Part shown: positions 10,145 through 16,914 of the stretch, in pieces | Layout: each line of letters opens with the position of its first letter | How positions within the stretch are numbered: the first letter of the stretch is position 1 | Source: an uncultured Collinsella sp. | GTDB lineage: Bacteria; Actinomycetota; Coriobacteriia; Coriobacteriales; Coriobacteriaceae | Direction: 5' to 3' | DNA length: 64,000 nucleotides | Assembly: GCA_947002045.1 (NCBI GenBank) | Contig: CAMQJB010000003.1 | Location: 13,941 to 77,940 of the forward strand | Position numbers and translations under genes: made by a program | Notes under the pieces: generated by a model | What the model was told of the DNA's origin: nothing | The model's database searches: none | Seen by the model: only the letters and a program-made list of their open reading frames with translations

Positions 10145-11065
10145 CTACTCGCCGCGGGGGTGTGCCTGACTCACGGCACGCTTGAGTCGGTCGGGCGTGA
10201 GGTGCGTATAGATCTGCGTCGTGGACAAGCTCGCATGCCCCAGCAGCTCCTGAACCGAGCGCAGATCCGCGCCGCCCTCGAGCAGGTCGGTCGCAAAGGT
10301 GTGGCGCATCGCATGCGGGGCGATGTCGGCAGGAATGCCGGCAAGTGCCGCAAGCATGTGGAAACGCCTCCTCAGCATGGCGGCACTCATGCGGTTTCCG
10401 CGCGCCGAGATAAACAGCGGATGCACGCCGTTCGCACTATCGACACGCTTTGCCTGCACAAGGAGATGTGGCCTCCCCTCCTCAATATAGCGGCGAGTCG
10501 CCTCGAGAGCGCGCCGATAGAGGGGCACGATACGCTCCTTGCTCCCCTTGCCCCAAAGTCGCAGCGTTCGCTCTGACCAAGCAATGGACTCCACGTTGAG
10601 CGCCGCGAGCTCCGAGATTCGCGCGCCGGAGGCATAGAGCAGCTCGAGCATCGCTGCATCACGCAGCCCCGAAGGCGTCGAGGTGTCGGGGGCCTCGAGC
10701 AACGCCTCGACTTGCCGGGTCGTCAGCACACCGGGAAGATCGCGCGGCAGTTTGGGCGAGGATATCGCCGAGACCGCATCGCCCTCAACGATTCCCTCGG
10801 CAGCCATCCACCGATAGAGCGAGCGAATGGCAGACAGATGCGCCGCAAGGGTCCGAGCCGCCACCTGGCCACGCGACAGCTCGGCCAAATAGGAGCGAAC
10901 GGTCCGTACGTCGGCGACGCGAGCGTCGATGCCCTCGCGGTCGCACCACGCGGCGAAGCGCTCGAGCCGCGAGGCGTAGGCCGTTACCGTATTGGGAGCG
11001 AGCCCCTCGACGCGTGCAATGTAGGCGATGAACGAGTCGACGGCATCGTACAGGTCAAAGGCTAT
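10145..11065 (-). CDS. xerC: XerC/XerD-type tyrosine recombinase, non-canonical start
   Basis: Site-specific recombinase, probably for chromosome dimer resolution. The full R-K-HxxR-H-Y set is present: R149 (GARISEL), K176 (GKGSKER), H251 and R254 (PHAMRH), H277 (LGHAS) and Y286 (IYTHL). The first canonical start in frame is TTG at 10888, which would delete the DNA-binding N-terminal domain. Yet a good SAM-like domain is encoded upstream (FDLYDAVDSFIAYIARVEGL). Reading back, only ATA at 11065 has a ribosome site (GGAGG, 9 nt), and it overlaps the trmFO stop as ATAG. The start is therefore uncertain; from ATA the protein has 306 residues, normal for the family. Confidence 0.8.
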   Translation of the reverse strand: MAFDLYDAVDSFIAYIARVEGLAPNTVTAYASRLERFAAWCDREGIDARVADVRTVRSYLAELSRGQVAARTLAAHLSAIRSLYRWMAAEGIVEGDAVSAISSPKLPRDLPGVLTTRQVEALLEAPDTSTPSGLRDAAMLELLYASGARISELAALNVESIAWSERTLRLWGKGSKERIVPLYRRALEATRRYIEEGRPHLLVQAKRVDSANGVHPLFISARGNRMSAAMLRRRFHMLAALAGIPADIAPHAMRHTFATDLLEGGADLRSVQELLGHASLSTTQIYTHLTPDRLKRAVSQAHPRGE

Positions 11066-12399
11066 GACCTCTCGCCTCCAAACAGATCGGAGCGCGTTTC
11101 CAGATAGGCGTCCAAGGCCTTGAGGGCGCGATCCGCATAGGCCTGGTAACGATCGCGCTTGCTGCGACGCTTACCGTCCTCGAGCGGCGGCACGAGCCCA
11201 AAGTTGACGTGCATGGGCTGATAGCCCACCGTAGCCGGATCGGTCGCATAGCCCACGAGTGCGCCTAGGGCGCCCACGCGCGGCAGCTTGACGCCCACGG
11301 CACCGATAGCCTCAGCATAGGTGTTGAGCGCGGCGAGCAGACCCGTCGCCACGGCCTCCATGTACCCCTCGGTACCGGTAATCTGGCCGGCAAGACGCAC
11401 GCTCGTGCCGGGAACGGCAAAGGTGCCGTCGAGCACGTGCGGAGCATCGACAAAGGTGTTGCGGTGCATGACGCCGTAGCGGAAGAACTCGGCGTTCTCC
11501 AGGCCGGGAACCATATGGAAGACGCGCTTCTGTTCGCCGAAGGTCAGGTTGGTCTGGAAGCCAACCAGGTTATAGGCGGTCTTCTCCTTGTTCTCGGCGC
11601 GCAGCTGAATTGCCGCCCAGGGACGGCGACCGGTGCGCGGGTCGGTGAGCCCGACGGGCTTCATGGCGCCAAAGCGGATGGCATCCTTGCCCGTGCGCGC
11701 AACCTCCTCGGCAGGCTGGCAGGCCTGGAACAGGTCCCCGCCCTCAAAATCCTTGAGCACCACGCGATCGGCCGTTGTGAGCGCCTCGATAAAGGCCTCG
11801 TACTCTTCCTTGTTGAGCGGGGCGTTGAGATAGTCGCCACTCCCCTGCTCCTCGTAGCGCGACTGCGAGAACAGCACGTCCATATCGAGCGTCGAGGCAT
11901 CGACGATCGGGGCGGCCGCGTCAAAGAACGCCAGGGCGTCCCCGCCGACGAGCTTCATGACCTCCTCACTCAATGCCGGCGAGCATAGGGGGCCCGCGGC
12001 GATAACCACATGACCCTCGGGAATCTGGGTGACCTCACCGTGGACGACCTCGATATTGGGGCGGGCGGCAACCTCAGCCTCGACGAGCTCGGAAAACTTG
12101 ACGCGGTCGACCGCCAGGGCGCCGCCGGCAGGAACGGCCGCACGATGAGCGCAGTCGAGCAGCACAGAGCCCATGCGCTCGAGCTCGGCCTTCAGCAGAC
12201 CGGCGGCGGAATCGGGACGGGTCGATTTAAACGAATTGGAGCAGACGAGCTCCGCCAAGTGATCGGTATGGTGGGCAGGAGAGCTTACCTGCGGGCGCAT
12301 CTCGCACAGCTTTACGGCGAACCCGCGATCTGCCAGCTGAATCGCGCATTCCGATCCCGCCAGACCGCCACCGATAACCGTCACCTGATCAAACAGCAT
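11062..12399 (-). CDS. trmFO: Methylenetetrahydrofolate-tRNA-(uracil-5-)-methyltransferase
   Basis: Folate- and FAD-dependent enzyme making m5U54 in tRNA. It has 445 residues. The FAD motif VIGGGLAGSECA is at the N-terminus, followed by CEMRP, TDHLAELVCSNSF and the C-terminal HVNFGLVPPLE, all typical of TrmFO (Gid). ATG at 12399 with GGTG 7 nt upstream is preferred over TTG at 12405. It lies between dprA and xerC; in Firmicutes the same order carries topA between dprA and trmFO, which is absent here. Confidence 0.96.
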   Translation of the reverse strand: MLFDQVTVIGGGLAGSECAIQLADRGFAVKLCEMRPQVSSPAHHTDHLAELVCSNSFKSTRPDSAAGLLKAELERMGSVLLDCAHRAAVPAGGALAVDRVKFSELVEAEVAARPNIEVVHGEVTQIPEGHVVIAAGPLCSPALSEEVMKLVGGDALAFFDAAAPIVDASTLDMDVLFSQSRYEEQGSGDYLNAPLNKEEYEAFIEALTTADRVVLKDFEGGDLFQACQPAEEVARTGKDAIRFGAMKPVGLTDPRTGRRPWAAIQLRAENKEKTAYNLVGFQTNLTFGEQKRVFHMVPGLENAEFFRYGVMHRNTFVDAPHVLDGTFAVPGTSVRLAGQITGTEGYMEAVATGLLAALNTYAEAIGAVGVKLPRVGALGALVGYATDPATVGYQPMHVNFGLVPPLEDGKRRSKRDRYQAYADRALKALDAYLETRSDLFGGERS

Positions 12400-12413
12400 C
12401 TGCAAACACCTTT

Positions 12414-13346
12414 CTAATTGACACGTTTTCCATTGTGACCGAAGGGCGTCTGGGCGTGAAGGGCAAACTTGGAGGGCGCATACCTTCCATCCATCATGCG
12501 CTCGATGAGGCCCTCGAGCTCGAGTGAGCCCAGGAGCTTGAGCACACCGACGGCATCGAGCGAGACGAGTGTGGCGATGTCTTCAACCTTGAGCGGGGAG
12601 GCGATGAGGGCATGCATCACGGCCCGCTGTGTGGGGTCAAGATCTGCGATACCGGGCGCATCGGGACGCGAGTAGCGCAGGGTGCCGTATATGCGAGAGA
12701 TAGCCATCTCGATGGACTCCTCGTCGATAATGCAGCAGGCGCCGTTGGCGATTAGATAATTGGTACCGCGAGACTCGGGAGACAAAATCGAACCCGGCAC
12801 GGCAAGCAGCTCGCGCCCCAAGTCCATAGCGGTCTCGGCGGTAGAAAACGTCCCAGACGGCATGCCGGCTTCCGACACAAAGAGCGCCTGCGAAAGTGCT
12901 GCGATCACCCGGTTACGCCGCGGAAAGGCAAACTTACGCGGCCCCATACCCCAAGGCGAGATGGACACGACCGCGCCGCCCGTATCGATCGTGCGCGCGA
13001 TGAGTCCCGCGCTCGAGCGCGGGTAGATTACATCGGCGCCTGTCCCCAACACCACGACATGTTTGCCGCCGGCATTGACTGCGGCCCAACCCGACGCCTG
13101 GTCGCAACCGACCGCACCGCCCGATACCACCGTCACCCCCGCTTCCACCGCGACCTTGGCCGCAAGCTCCGCGACGGCAAGGCCGTAGGGAGAGGCCTTG
13201 CGCGCACCGATAATCGAGAGCGCCGGTGTCGAGAGAACCTCAGGGTCGCCACGCACGAACAGCGTCTGTGGCACATCGGAAAGCTCCAGAACAGTAGCGG
13301 GGAACAGCCCATCCCCGGGATGCAGTTCGTAGCGAGCCTCATCCAT
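12414..13346 (-). CDS. dprA: DNA-processing protein DprA/Smf
   Basis: Loads RecA on incoming single-stranded DNA during transformation. The 310 residues contain the Rossmann-like core: IIGARKASPYG, TVVSGGAVGCDQ, VVLGTGADVIYP, FPRRNRVIAAL and EAGMPSGTFSTAETA. These correspond to the family's GxRxxSxYG, SGxAxGID and FPxRNRIIAGLS motifs. A winged-helix-like C-terminus (residues about 230-295) follows. ATG at 13346 overlaps the comM stop; GTG at 13349 is an alternative. The pairing with comM points to DNA uptake or recombination functions. Confidence 0.93.
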   Translation of the reverse strand: MDEARYELHPGDGLFPATVLELSDVPQTLFVRGDPEVLSTPALSIIGARKASPYGLAVAELAAKVAVEAGVTVVSGGAVGCDQASGWAAVNAGGKHVVVLGTGADVIYPRSSAGLIARTIDTGGAVVSISPWGMGPRKFAFPRRNRVIAALSQALFVSEAGMPSGTFSTAETAMDLGRELLAVPGSILSPESRGTNYLIANGACCIIDEESIEMAISRIYGTLRYSRPDAPGIADLDPTQRAVMHALIASPLKVEDIATLVSLDAVGVLKLLGSLELEGLIERMMDGRYAPSKFALHAQTPFGHNGKRVN

Positions 13347-14869
13347 CACTGGTCCCTCCTTCCCTGATACATTGCGGCCTCGAGCACATGATCTTGCGTC
13401 ACCCGCTCACTTTCGGCGACATCGGCAATCGTGCGCGCGATGCGCACCAGGCGCACGATGCCGCGCCCCGTGAGATGCGTGCGTTTCGACAATCCAAGCA
13501 CGCACGTTTCCGCCGCCTGATCGAGCGCAAAGGTCGACACAACACCATCGATAGAGCGGGACTCGTCGTCCTCGGCCTCGGCATCCGCATCGTCCATATG
13601 GGTCTCGCGCCAGGCACGAAAAGCCCTACCGCGGACAACGTAGTCGCGCAGCTCGGCCGACGACATGCCCTCGGCGCCCTCAATAATCACCTGCGGATCG
13701 GGGCGGGTCACGTCGATCATCAGGTCGATACGGTCGGCCAAGGGACCGCGTAGCTTGGACCGGTAGCGCTCGACCATCGATGCCGAGCAGCGACATGGAA
13801 CCTCGCGATCGCCCAAAAAGCCGCAGGGACAGGGATTGCTCGCCGCAAGCAGCTGAAAGCGCGAGGGAAACGTAAAGGCGCCATCGACGCGCACGATCCT
13901 GACATAACCGCGCTCGATAGGCTGCCTGAGCGTCTGCAGCACACCGGTGGGAAACTCGGCAAGCTCGTCCAAAAAGAGCACGCCGCCATGGGCAAGGCTG
14001 ATCTCGCCCGGATGCACCGGGCGCCCTCCGCCAATAAGGCCCGCTGTCGATATGCTGTGATGGGGGCTTCGAAACGGCCGATGCCCCGCAAGCAGGCCAT
14101 CGATGTTCTCACCCAAGACCGAATGAATGCACAGCGCCTCCTGCTGGTCCTCGACGGAAAGCTCGGGCAAGATACCCGTCATGCGACGCGCAAGCATGGT
14201 CTTGCCCGAACCGGGCGAGCCGATCATGAGAAGGCCGAGCTCCCCTGCCGCCGCAAGCGCTATGCCGCGTTTGGCGACTTCCTGCCCCAACACATCGGCA
14301 TAATCGGGCTCGAGCTCAAAGGTGGCCTCGAGCACTTCAGAATCCAGATAATGCCGAGCTGCCTCGCCCATACCGTGAGCAAGCTGCGACAGATGGTCGA
14401 TAAAACCGCAGTCGACCCCCGAAAGCGGAACATGCTGGTCGGACCTGCCGGCGATAAAAGACAGCCCCATGTCGCGAGCCAGCAGCTGGAACGCCACCTC
14501 GCCCTTGACGGGAAGCACCGTACCATCCAAGCCGAGCTCGCCGGCAATGAGACAGCGGTCGAGATTGTCGCGTGGAATCTGCCCATCGGCCGCAAGCACC
14601 GCAATGGCTATCGGCAGGTCAAAGCCGCTACCGGTCTTTCGGATATCGCCCGGCGCCAGATTGACCGTAATGCCCGAACGCGGGATCTCGAATCCCGCAG
14701 AGCGCATCGCGCAGCGAATGCGCCCGCGCGACTCCATGACCTCCATACTCGGGATGCCGAGCATCTGGATGCCCGGGATGCCACCCGCAAGCGATACCTC
14801 GACCGTGACGGGAATCGCCTCGACGCCGCGGATACAGGCAGCGTGAACGGCAAAGGTTTCGAACGCCAT
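13346..14869 (-). CDS. comM: YifB/ComM-family Mg-chelatase-like AAA+ ATPase
   Basis: Branch-migration helicase family that extends heteroduplex during natural transformation. It has 507 residues, the usual length. An N-terminal Lon-protease-S5-like domain (EVSLAGGIPGIQMLG, KTGSGFDLPIA) precedes the AAA+ core with Walker A GSPGSGKTML, Walker B GGVLFLDELAEF and the cysteine-rich NPCPCGFLGD. ATG at 14869 overlaps the yraN TGA. A longer reading to 15160 merely runs antisense-free through yraN and has no family similarity. Confidence 0.94.
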   Translation of the reverse strand: MAFETFAVHAACIRGVEAIPVTVEVSLAGGIPGIQMLGIPSMEVMESRGRIRCAMRSAGFEIPRSGITVNLAPGDIRKTGSGFDLPIAIAVLAADGQIPRDNLDRCLIAGELGLDGTVLPVKGEVAFQLLARDMGLSFIAGRSDQHVPLSGVDCGFIDHLSQLAHGMGEAARHYLDSEVLEATFELEPDYADVLGQEVAKRGIALAAAGELGLLMIGSPGSGKTMLARRMTGILPELSVEDQQEALCIHSVLGENIDGLLAGHRPFRSPHHSISTAGLIGGGRPVHPGEISLAHGGVLFLDELAEFPTGVLQTLRQPIERGYVRIVRVDGAFTFPSRFQLLAASNPCPCGFLGDREVPCRCSASMVERYRSKLRGPLADRIDLMIDVTRPDPQVIIEGAEGMSSAELRDYVVRGRAFRAWRETHMDDADAEAEDDESRSIDGVVSTFALDQAAETCVLGLSKRTHLTGRGIVRLVRIARTIADVAESERVTQDHVLEAAMYQGRRDQ

Positions 14870-15354
14870 CACGACACCTGCCAATCGAACGCATTGTACT
14901 GGTGCTCGATCTCGGCGATATGCCCGCCGCGAATGGTGACGCCCACGGCATCGAAGCGGATCGCCTTGAGCGGATAATGCTCCATGAGATAGCAACTCGC
15001 GATGCGACGATAGCGCCGCTGCTTTTGGGCGTTCACCGCTTCCTCGGGAAACACCCGAGTATCGCAATCCAGCGCAACACGCCTGGTCTTGACCTCGGCC
15101 ATCACCACCACATCGTCGAGCTCGTCGAGCAGCACCAGGTCGGCCTCGCCCTCCGAGCATCGATAGCCTTGTTCCAGCAATGCATAGCCGCGCTCGTTAA
15201 AGTAATCGATTGCGATAAGCTCGCCCAGCATACCGAGCTCGCGAGGACTGAGCCCCTTGATAAACTCAGGGGTGACCGACCCGCAATCGAGCTCCCCCTC
15301 TTCCCAACGCTCCTTGAGCTGCTGCGTCTTGCTCATTTTGGTTGCGGCACACAT
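14869..15354 (-). CDS. yraN: YraN (UPF0102) nuclease-like protein
   Basis: Small predicted PD-(D/E)xK endonuclease-fold protein of unknown role, commonly next to rnhB, comM and dprA. Motif residues are visible in CSEGEADLVLLDE and VVMAEVKTRR. Length is 161 residues, with an N-terminal extension of about 35 residues before GMLGELIAIDYFNERGY. ATG at 15354 has a clear AAAGGAGA site; a longer reading to 15486 would cross a hairpin and is rejected. Confidence 0.88.
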   Translation of the reverse strand: MCAATKMSKTQQLKERWEEGELDCGSVTPEFIKGLSPRELGMLGELIAIDYFNERGYALLEQGYRCSEGEADLVLLDELDDVVVMAEVKTRRVALDCDTRVFPEEAVNAQKQRRYRRIASCYLMEHYPLKAIRFDAVGVTIRGGHIAEIEHQYNAFDWQVS

Positions 15355-15458
15355 GGGGTCTCCTTTCCCACTCCCTGCATTGCCTCGATAATGAGGGCAG
15401 GTTTCATGCGGGTAAGTACCGGAAGCAAACCGAAAACCAACCAAATGCCGACAAATGA

Positions 15459-15494
15459 GGGGCCGCGCGCAACAATAGCGTTGCACACGGCCCC
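15459..15494 (-). terminator. Probable terminator after rnhB
   Basis: On the minus strand, GGGGCCG and CGGCCCC arms enclose a second GCAAC/GTTGC pair, then TCATTTG. The T-run is weak, so termination may be partial. It lies about 50 nt past the rnhB stop and upstream of yraN. Confidence 0.6.
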
Positions 15495-15542
15495 TACCAG
15501 CAGGTTTATAGAACCCTTAAGGTCCCAGTCTCCACAATTGGC

Positions 15543-16331
15543 CTAAAAAAGGCGCTCAGTCTGCAGAAAGTTTCCGCAAAAGCTCACACGGTGCAGCGGA
15601 GAAAGACCATGTTTGCGAATGGCCTCAATGTGTTCGGGGCTCGCATAGCCTTTCGATTCGGCCAAATGGTACTCGGGATACTCGGCGTCGTACTCGACCA
15701 TCATCTCGTCACGCGTGACCTTTGCCATGATGGATGCCGCGGCGATACAGGCGATCTTGGCATCGCCCTTGACCACGTCGCGCTCATGGGGCACGGCGCC
15801 CAGGGGGTTGCCGTCCATAAGCACGCAATCGGGCTCAAGCCCCGTATCGGACACCGCACCCGCGACAGCGGCTCGAATGGCGCGGGCCATGCCCATCTGA
15901 TCGATATCCGCAGGAGCGATATGGCAAAAGCCGATAGCAGTCGCCACCTCGGCAATCTTCACCGAGAGCAGCTCGCGGCGCGCCGGCGTGAGCTTTTTGG
16001 AATCATTGATGCCCCAGATGCGCGGCTCCATCGGAAGACACACGGCACACACGGTCAAGGGACCCGCTACCGAGCCACGGCCCACCTCGTCGACACCCAC
16101 GACCACGCCATCACCGCCGAGCTCATGCATAAGCTCGTACATGCCGTTGACGCGCTCGCGTTCGGAAAGTTCCTTGGCATGGCGCTTAAGGGCACGTTCG
16201 CAAGCCTTGATCACCTGCTGGCGCGGATCCTCGCGATAATGCTCCACGAGGGCGGGAATCTCCTCGAACGTGGCGCTCGCCAGCTCGCCGGCAACCTGCG
16301 ATGCCGAAACCGAGCTCGTCATGTTGGCCAT
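15543..16331 (-). CDS. rnhB: Ribonuclease HII
   Basis: Removes ribonucleotides and RNA primers from DNA. The metal-binding motif VVGVDEVGRGSVAGPLT is near residue 85, with NDSKKLTPARREL and the later MAKVTRDEMM typical of type II enzymes. The 262-residue length includes an extra N-terminal helical region of about 75 residues, as in many Gram-positive RNase HII proteins. ATG at 16331 has AAGGAGG 7 nt upstream, better than the in-frame start at 16358. Confidence 0.95.
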   Translation of the reverse strand: MANMTSSVSASQVAGELASATFEEIPALVEHYREDPRQQVIKACERALKRHAKELSERERVNGMYELMHELGGDGVVVGVDEVGRGSVAGPLTVCAVCLPMEPRIWGINDSKKLTPARRELLSVKIAEVATAIGFCHIAPADIDQMGMARAIRAAVAGAVSDTGLEPDCVLMDGNPLGAVPHERDVVKGDAKIACIAAASIMAKVTRDEMMVEYDAEYPEYHLAESKGYASPEHIEAIRKHGLSPLHRVSFCGNFLQTERLF

Positions 16332-16360
16332 ATCGGGGCCTCCTTGTATGCAAATCAAAT

Positions 16361-16393
16361 AAAAAGAAGGGCCACCCGAAGGTGACCCTTTTG
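16361..16393 (-). terminator. Intrinsic terminator after rplS
   Basis: On the minus strand a GGGTCACC / GGGTGGCCC stem is followed by TTCTTTTTATTT. It lies 32 nt past the rplS stop and immediately before the rnhB ribosome site, so rnhB needs readthrough or its own promoter. Confidence 0.85.
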
Positions 16394-16424
16394 TCCAAAC
16401 GAGTGGACAGACGCTGCGATCTTC

Positions 16425-16766
16425 TTAGCGCTTCTCGGGGATGCGAGCAGCCTTGCCCACCTTGTCGCGGAGGTAGTACAGCTTGGCGCGACGGACGCGA
16501 CCATGACGGACGACCTCGAGCTTGGCGATCTTGGGGCTGTGAAGCGGGAAGGTACGCTCAACACCGACACCGAAGGAAATCTTGCGGACGGTGAAGGTCT
16601 CACGGGCACCGGCGCCGGCCATGCGGATGACGTCACCCTGGAAAACCTGGATGCGCTCGCGGTCGCCTTCCTTAATGCGGTAGTGAACCTTGACGTTGTC
16701 GGCAACGCGGACCTGCGGGATGTCCTCGCGGATCTGCTGACGCTCGATTGCGCGGATGTAATCCAT
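16425..16766 (-). CDS. rplS: 50S ribosomal protein L19
   Basis: Large-subunit protein of 113 residues. Landmarks are VRVADNVKVHYRIKEGDRER, IQVFQGDVIRM, SFGVGVERTFPLHSPKI and the C-terminal RRAKLYYLRDKVGKAARI. ATG at 16766 has AAGGA 7 nt upstream; a TTG two codons earlier is rejected. It has its own promoter and terminator, so it is probably monocistronic. Confidence 0.98.
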   Translation of the reverse strand: MDYIRAIERQQIREDIPQVRVADNVKVHYRIKEGDRERIQVFQGDVIRMAGAGARETFTVRKISFGVGVERTFPLHSPKIAKLEVVRHGRVRRAKLYYLRDKVGKAARIPEKR

Positions 16767-16835
16767 GTGCAATTCCTTACTCTTCTAGAGGTGCCGTACC
16801 ACCTTGGCCGGCACGTAGTTGAACAAACGTATTCG

Positions 16836-16863
16836 AGTATACACGCCACGACCTTGGCTGCAA
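16836..16863 (-). promoter_or_regulatory. Promoter of rplS
   Basis: On the minus strand: TTGCAG, 16-nt spacer, TATACT, about 70 nt before the rplS start. Strong match to a housekeeping promoter. Confidence 0.75.
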
Positions 16864-16914
16864 GAACTATTTTGCCCGTGCGCAAAAAGACAAAAACACG
16901 CACTCTTTCTGCAC

